From: JAOAFZ01 sp964412815
GTDB taxonomy: Bacteria > Patescibacteriota > Microgenomatia > UBA1406 > GWC2-37-13
Direction of reading: 5' to 3'
Assembly (NCBI GenBank): GCA_964412815.1
Contig: CAYPQF010000014.1
Location: 1-64,000, forward strand
Length of the DNA: 64,000 bases
The position numbers were made by a program, and so were the translations under genes. Under the pieces are notes generated by a model. That model was not told the DNA's origin. It saw only the letters and a list, made by a program, of their open reading frames with translations, and ran no database searches. Of the stretch, positions 59,753-64,000 are shown piece after piece; the stretch's first letter is position 1, and each line of letters begins with the position of its first letter.

Positions 59753-60472
59753 TTATTGATTTGAGGGAGTAATGTGTATTTCGAGAAACCGCGGAGCACC
59801 CGATGAATCAGCATGTATCGTACTGGAGAAAAAGCCCGGCAATGACGCAGCGTACTGCTGGATCTTTGTGGTGGCAAGCGAGTTGCACTGAAAAAAGATA
59901 TGAGGAATCGCATGAGCTCCGCAGTAATCAAGAATCTCGATATAAGGATTGAGCCCTTCTCGATCTTCTGTCCTGATAGCTTCGGGTGGCTCGACGAGTA
60001 CTTCCGGAAAGTTCTGCTGGAATTCCGGGGAGTTGTATTCGTCTGTTCCTACAAACGGGGGATTACTAATCACACAATCAAGCGGGGTTGAGACATACTC
60101 GTCCATCCATCTCCCGGAGCTGTTATGTAATACCGATACATTTTCTACGGCGTGCAGTGTACTATTCTGCCGGGCAAGTTCTAACGCGGCACGGTTGGCA
60201 TCACTGGCATAGAAGTGCTTCTCAGGAAAGCGTTTTGCGAGAGAGACCGCAATAATACCGGTTCCGGTACCAACATCCGCGATACGGGTTACTTCCGGAT
60301 GAGAACTGATATAGGCTGCGGCAAGTTCAATTAAATGCAATGTATGAGGATGAGGGACCAGTACCTGCGAACTGAGGTACCACTCTGCGTTTTGAATAGT
60401 ACACAGGAGCGGTTTATTACTCTGCATTAAACGATCAATTATGGCTTTCCGCTGGTCCATTGTGTATTTCAT
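59753..60472 (-). CDS. Class I methyltransferase, PrmC/HemK-like
   Basis: 239 residues. SAM site RIADVGTGTGIIAVSLAKRFP and the NPPF box in DCVISNPPFVGTDEYNSPEFQ, followed by EPPEAIRTEDREGLNPYIEIL, are the pattern of N5-glutamine or related methyltransferases (PrmC, HemK, RsmC). It is shorter than PrmC and lacks an obvious release-factor-binding N-domain. TATAAT (60484-60479) ends 6 nt before ATG 60472 and 3 nt before ATG 60475; the first fits the local rule better. Confidence 0.7.
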   Translation of the reverse strand: MKYTMDQRKAIIDRLMQSNKPLLCTIQNAEWYLSSQVLVPHPHTLHLIELAAAYISSHPEVTRIADVGTGTGIIAVSLAKRFPEKHFYASDANRAALELARQNSTLHAVENVSVLHNSSGRWMDEYVSTPLDCVISNPPFVGTDEYNSPEFQQNFPEVLVEPPEAIRTEDREGLNPYIEILDYCGAHAIPHIFFQCNSLATTKIQQYAASLPGFFSSTIHADSSGAPRFLEIHITPSNQ

Positions 60473-60492
60473 CATGTCATTATACCAGACAA

Positions 60493-61578
60493 CTACCAAA
60501 GTACTTTTTTTGGGAAACTGTTATTTTCAGTGGTAAGGAGAGACTCAGCAGCATGTACAATATCTGCGGCTGAAACCGGGTTAATAGTATCATCAGGATA
60601 GGTATACTCAAGGAGTTTATTCTTACTCCGGAATGGTGGAGGTACATCAAAGAGGAGTACCCGATGGCGGACATTCCATGGCGCATGCTGGGGATTGGTA
60701 CGTGCATATGCCACCACAACCGGAGTTTGCATTGCTGCTGCGATATGTACCGGACCGGTATTATTGGCGATCAAGAGTTGACTGGTATCCAGAACCGCGC
60801 AGAGTTCACCTACCGTAAGTGCTCCCGCAAGTGAATAGGCCCCGGCTCCAATCTCCTGTACGGTACGTGAAACCAGATCCTGCTCGGCACTGCTGCCTGT
60901 ACAGAGAATGGAATATCCTTGTGCTGCAAGTCGGCGGGCAGCATGTATATATGTGTCTATAGAAAATGCCCGTCGGTCTTCGCTTACCCCCACATGGAGA
61001 CAGATACATCGGTCAGACGTGTTGATACCAGTTTCTTGGAGTATGCTTGCGGCTCGGGTATAGCAGCTTTTTGGAACGTTCAGTTGCAGAGTTGTGTCCT
61101 GCACTGCCGGAACTCCCAGAATTGTCAGCAACGCCAGTTGTCGTTCCACCTCGTGCCGGACATATTCGATCGGTTCGGGGTCCGGAATCCAGTCGGAGAG
61201 TAAGAAGTAGGGGTTCTCCCGGCAGTATCCCGCAATTCGGGGCACTCCAGCCAGATAACAGATCATCGCGGCCGGCAGGGGATTCTGGCTGTAGGTAGTA
61301 CACAAGACCGCGCAATCATACTGTTCTTGCCGGAGTTGCTGGATCAGCTCCTGTACCTGATCAACAGAACCGGGATCTGTCCCGTGTTTTGCCCAGGGGA
61401 CATCTATCACCAGGGTCTGATCTATTCCGGAGAGATAGGGTGCAATCAGACTGCCGGCGTGCGAAGTAAGCAAGGTAATTGAAGCAGTAGGAATATGCTG
61501 TCGGATAGAACGGATTGCTGGTTCTGTCATCAACACATCTCCCATATTATCTGTTCTGACGATGAGGATCTTCTTCAT
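60493..61578 (-). CDS. Family 9 glycosyltransferase (ADP-heptose transferase-like)
   Basis: 361 residues. KKILIVRTDNMGDVLMTEPAIRSIRQHIPTASITLL is the GT9 N-terminus and LLIANNTGPVHIAAAMQTPVVVAYARTNP is the nucleotide-binding C-terminal motif. It transfers a heptose from ADP-heptose to a glycan. The gene follows hldE with a 4-nt overlap, so pathway and transferase are coexpressed. Confidence 0.85.
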   Translation of the reverse strand: MKKILIVRTDNMGDVLMTEPAIRSIRQHIPTASITLLTSHAGSLIAPYLSGIDQTLVIDVPWAKHGTDPGSVDQVQELIQQLRQEQYDCAVLCTTYSQNPLPAAMICYLAGVPRIAGYCRENPYFLLSDWIPDPEPIEYVRHEVERQLALLTILGVPAVQDTTLQLNVPKSCYTRAASILQETGINTSDRCICLHVGVSEDRRAFSIDTYIHAARRLAAQGYSILCTGSSAEQDLVSRTVQEIGAGAYSLAGALTVGELCAVLDTSQLLIANNTGPVHIAAAMQTPVVVAYARTNPQHAPWNVRHRVLLFDVPPPFRSKNKLLEYTYPDDTINPVSAADIVHAAESLLTTENNSFPKKVLW

Positions 61579-63056
61579 AGCGCTACGGTTGAATGATCTT
61601 CAGACGCACGGATTTTCCGGATAATGTTGGTTGTTGATTTTTCAGCAATATAGGGGAGTAGTTCTACTGAACCTCCCAGAGACTCCACTACTTCTGTCTC
61701 CGGTAAACTGGCCTTGGTATAGTCTCCTCCTTTGACAAACACATCCGGCTTGATCACCTTGATAAGAGCAATCGGCGTATCGTCCGTAAACGAAACGACG
61801 TGATCAACCGCATCGAGAGCGGCCAGTACTTCCATTCGGTCAGGCAAGGTGTTGATTGGCCGTTCCGGCCCTTTGAGACGAGTAATACTCTCATCCGAAT
61901 TGACACCGACAATCAAAATATCTCCCCGTGCTTTTGCCTGTTTTAGATAGGTAATATGTCCGCGGTGCAAGATATCGAAACATCCGTTGGTAAACACGAT
62001 CCGTTTTCCCTGATAGCGGTAAAACTCACATTGACTGCGGATAATGCTCCAGTCGGTATGTATCTTATGTTCCGGACTGAAAAACTGGTACAACTCGTCC
62101 GGTGAACAGTGTGAAGTCCCATCCTTTTGTACCACGATGCGCGCTGCTGCGGCCGCAAAATCAGCTGCTTCCGTTGTTTCTGCACCTGCTGCCAGTGCAA
62201 CTGTAAGCGCACTCACATAGGTATCCCCGGCACCCGCTGCTTTGGAGTTCTCCATGGGTTTTGTAAACGTTCGATAGGGGTTTTGTTGTGTTTGATCGAA
62301 CACGATACATCCTTCGGTGTCGAGACTTACTGAGACTATCTGTGCACCGGTTATCTCATGAAGCCTGTTTCCTTGTTCGAGTATCTGAGAAACACGAGCT
62401 TCTCCGGATAAGGGGAGTGCATGTAACAAATCCGTTGTCTCGCCATAATTTGGTTTAACGGCCGTCGGGTGAATATCTGTAAAGACGGTGAGGTCCTTTG
62501 CATCGGCTACTACCACCTTCGCATACGATTGCTGGAGCTGTTCCAGTTCTGTTATCACGGCAGGTGTAAATATGCCATATCCATAATTTGAGAGAATTAT
62601 GGCATCAAACTGCGGATAGAGATATCGTAACCGTTTTATAAAGCGTTGTTCGGTAGAACAATGCATATCTTCCTCTGATCCATAATCAAACCGGACGACA
62701 ATCTGTCCGTCGGCAATAATTCGCTTTTTTGCAATGGTCTTCCGGCAGGGATCTTTGACGATGTAGTCTGTAGCCACTCCAAACGCATCTAATTTCGCAG
62801 TCACCAGTTCAGCTTCTGCATCTGTACCGGTCACACTTAAAAACGTGCACTGTGCTCCCAGAGACGCAACGTTCAGCGCTGTGTTTGCGGCGCCTCCCGG
62901 TTCGTGTTCTGCCTGCTGGAGATTGACAATGGGGACTGGTGCTTCACGACTGATCCGGCTGCTGGTACCGTGCAGATAGCTGTCGAGCATCGTCTCTCCA
63001 ATAACCAGAATGTTGTTATGAGAAATGGTTTCCATAAGGTGATACATGTTGTTCAT
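61575..63056 (-). CDS. hldE: Bifunctional heptose 7-phosphate kinase / heptose 1-phosphate adenylyltransferase
   Basis: About 493 residues. The N-terminal PfkB kinase domain has NNILVIGETMLDSYLHGTSSRISREAPVPIV and the catalytic KAAGAGDTYVSALTVALAAG. The C-terminal cytidylyltransferase-like domain carries FTNGCFDILHRGHITYL (HxGH-type) and GVNSDESITRLKG. Together they turn heptose 7-phosphate to ADP-heptose with GmhB in between. Several Met codons lie at the start (63062, 63056, 63047, 63035); 63056 is a guess. It overlaps gmhB. Confidence 0.9.
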   Translation of the reverse strand: MNNMYHLMETISHNNILVIGETMLDSYLHGTSSRISREAPVPIVNLQQAEHEPGGAANTALNVASLGAQCTFLSVTGTDAEAELVTAKLDAFGVATDYIVKDPCRKTIAKKRIIADGQIVVRFDYGSEEDMHCSTEQRFIKRLRYLYPQFDAIILSNYGYGIFTPAVITELEQLQQSYAKVVVADAKDLTVFTDIHPTAVKPNYGETTDLLHALPLSGEARVSQILEQGNRLHEITGAQIVSVSLDTEGCIVFDQTQQNPYRTFTKPMENSKAAGAGDTYVSALTVALAAGAETTEAADFAAAAARIVVQKDGTSHCSPDELYQFFSPEHKIHTDWSIIRSQCEFYRYQGKRIVFTNGCFDILHRGHITYLKQAKARGDILIVGVNSDESITRLKGPERPINTLPDRMEVLAALDAVDHVVSFTDDTPIALIKVIKPDVFVKGGDYTKASLPETEVVESLGGSVELLPYIAEKSTTNIIRKIRASEDHSTVAL

Positions 63057-63624
63057 AGTCATCGAGAAGAACTGGTAATAGCTCGTGGAATTCGTGAACG
63101 GTGGCAGTCGGGCGACGATACGGTCCGTCTTTCCAATCTGTTTCGTTTCCATTGTCAATAAGAATGGTATTGGTTCCCGCGCGGTTGCCGGCTTCAACAT
63201 CGTTCAGGATATCACCAATCATCCATGAGGCAGAGAGGTCAATATCATGTTCTGCAGCGGCACTGGTGAGCATCCCCGGTTTTGGCTTGCGACAGGAACA
63301 GATTGCCCAGTATTCGGGGACAATGCTTTCGGGATGGTGCGGACAGTAATACCGGTCGAGGAGCTTCAGTCCATTCTCCTCAAACTCTGTCTCGATTACC
63401 GCCATCATCCATAACACATCTGCTTCGGTACAGTATCCACGGGCAATACCTGACTGATTAGTTACAATCACCAACTCATACCCCGCGTCGCGCAGTCTTT
63501 GCAGCGTGGGGATAACATCCGGATAAAACCGGACTTTTGCCGGGTCGGTATTATATGGCACGTCATGAACCAGGGTACCGTCTTTATCGAGAAAGAGTAC
63601 TTTTTTCATAGGCGAGTCAGGCAT
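63016..63624 (-). CDS. gmhB: D-glycero-beta-D-manno-heptose 1,7-bisphosphate phosphatase
   Basis: 202 residues, HAD family. KKVLFLDKDGTLVHDVPYNTDP (DxD nucleophile), IVTNQSGIARGY, zinc-site YYCPHHPESIVPEYWAICSCRKPKPGML and WMIGDILNDVEAGNRAGTNTI are the GmhB hallmarks. Start 63624 overlaps the TAA of the SDR gene (TAATG); 63609 is a possible second start. It works between the two HldE steps. Confidence 0.9.
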   Translation of the reverse strand: MPDSPMKKVLFLDKDGTLVHDVPYNTDPAKVRFYPDVIPTLQRLRDAGYELVIVTNQSGIARGYCTEADVLWMMAVIETEFEENGLKLLDRYYCPHHPESIVPEYWAICSCRKPKPGMLTSAAAEHDIDLSASWMIGDILNDVEAGNRAGTNTILIDNGNETDWKDGPYRRPTATVHEFHELLPVLLDDYEQHVSPYGNHFS

Positions 63625-64000
63625 TACGGCCAGGAGCTTTCCTGCATGGGAATCACCATTACCTCAGGGATAATTGTGTCTGCCGGCTGCTCCAGAATAA
63701 ACTTAATAACATCTGCCACTTTCTGTGGATCCTGTAATTTATCAAGTGGTGTATCGGGAAACCGTTCCAGAATAAACGGGGTACGCATACCACCAGGAAC
63801 AATGACTGATACCTTGACCTGATACTCACGGGCTTCGACATAGAGACCTCGACTCAATCCAATCAGTCCCCATTTACTCGCGTGATAGGCAGAAGCGTTT
63901 GCCCACGCCCGTTTTGCCGCCGTGGAAGCAACGTTCACTACGTGCCCGGATTTGTTCTGGTACATATGTTCCAGTGCAAACTTGGTCATTAAAAATGTTC
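63624..64000 (-). CDS. Short-chain dehydrogenase/reductase (5' end outside window)
   Basis: C-terminal 125 residues of an SDR enzyme. The catalytic region is visible: SGHVVNVASTAAKRAWANASAYHASKWGLIGLSRGL with Ser, YxxxK (Tyr-Lys), then VKVSVIVPGGMRTPF. The frame continues to the window end (TFLMTKFALEHM), so the start and the NAD(P) GxxxGxG site are missing here. The TAATG overlap with gmhB places it in the heptose operon; it could act on a sugar or sugar-nucleotide, but this is inferred. Confidence 0.85.
   Translation of the reverse strand, partial: TFLMTKFALEHMYQNKSGHVVNVASTAAKRAWANASAYHASKWGLIGLSRGLYVEAREYQVKVSVIVPGGMRTPFILERFPDTPLDKLQDPQKVADVIKFILEQPADTIIPEVMVIPMQESSWP

Noticed and set aside
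1..64000. CRISPR array or cas genes
   Set aside because: I saw no regularly spaced repeats of 20-40 bp and no Cas-like protein on either strand.

Overview
The window looks like a chromosomal segment of a Patescibacteria/CPR bacterium, probably of the Microgenomates type. This rests on gene style, not on a marker-gene tree. The signs are a divergent isoleucyl-tRNA synthetase and CTP synthase, a shortened ATP synthase delta subunit, GatCAB, many small membrane-anchored secreted proteins, and LemA/HtpX. TGA, TAG and TAA all end ordinary host-type genes, so the Gracilibacteria code (TGA = Gly) does not apply.

Layout. 1-255: 3' end of a GC-rich foreign-looking gene. 0.46-9.8 kb: ileS, a SEDS cell-wall polymerase, surface proteins, rplU-rpmA, a ParB-like HTH protein, lepB. 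9.9-14.4 kb: tRNA-Val, then a five-gene glycan cluster (four glycosyltransferases and an O-antigen ligase/polymerase). 14.4-18.3 kb: membrane-anchored Ig-like and LysM proteins, two tRNAs, lemA-htpX, two tiny membrane proteins. 18.4-27.9 kb: an asparagine synthetase fused to a CofE-like domain, gatCAB, a nuclease, dnaE. 27.9-34.3 kb: complete F-type ATP synthase operon. 34.4-40.4 kb: topA, a GC-rich zinc-finger cassette, pyrG, rplS, yraN, a membrane protein. 40.5-51.2 kb: accessory region starting at tRNA-Glu, with a large serine recombinase, a terminase-small-like protein, an IS1595-type insertion inside a HEPN-like gene, a GC-rich two-gene cassette with in-frame amber codons, and a 1259-residue nuclease/STAND-like candidate defence protein. 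51.3-57.2 kb: CPBP-type protease, DUF1697, a GC-rich secreted repeat protein. 57.2-64 kb: methyltransferases, GNAT, and an ADP-heptose pathway (GT9 transferase, hldE, gmhB, SDR).

Two expression styles are visible. About twenty host genes have a sigma70-like -10 box (TATAAT/TACAAT) ending only 3-8 nt before ATG, so their mRNAs should be leaderless. The GC-rich or element-borne genes instead have longer leaders with clear Shine-Dalgarno sites, often a host-like TATAAT upstream, and perfect hairpin terminators. This contrast, plus base composition, marks single-gene cassettes scattered through an otherwise ordinary chromosome.

Strongest leads: (1) the tRNA-Glu island, including a possible phage-satellite-like element (recombinase + TerS-like), the IS-split HEPN gene and the 1259-residue protein; (2) the 133-codon frame with two internal TAG codons; (3) the AsnB-CofE fusion; (4) leaderless initiation as the default mode.
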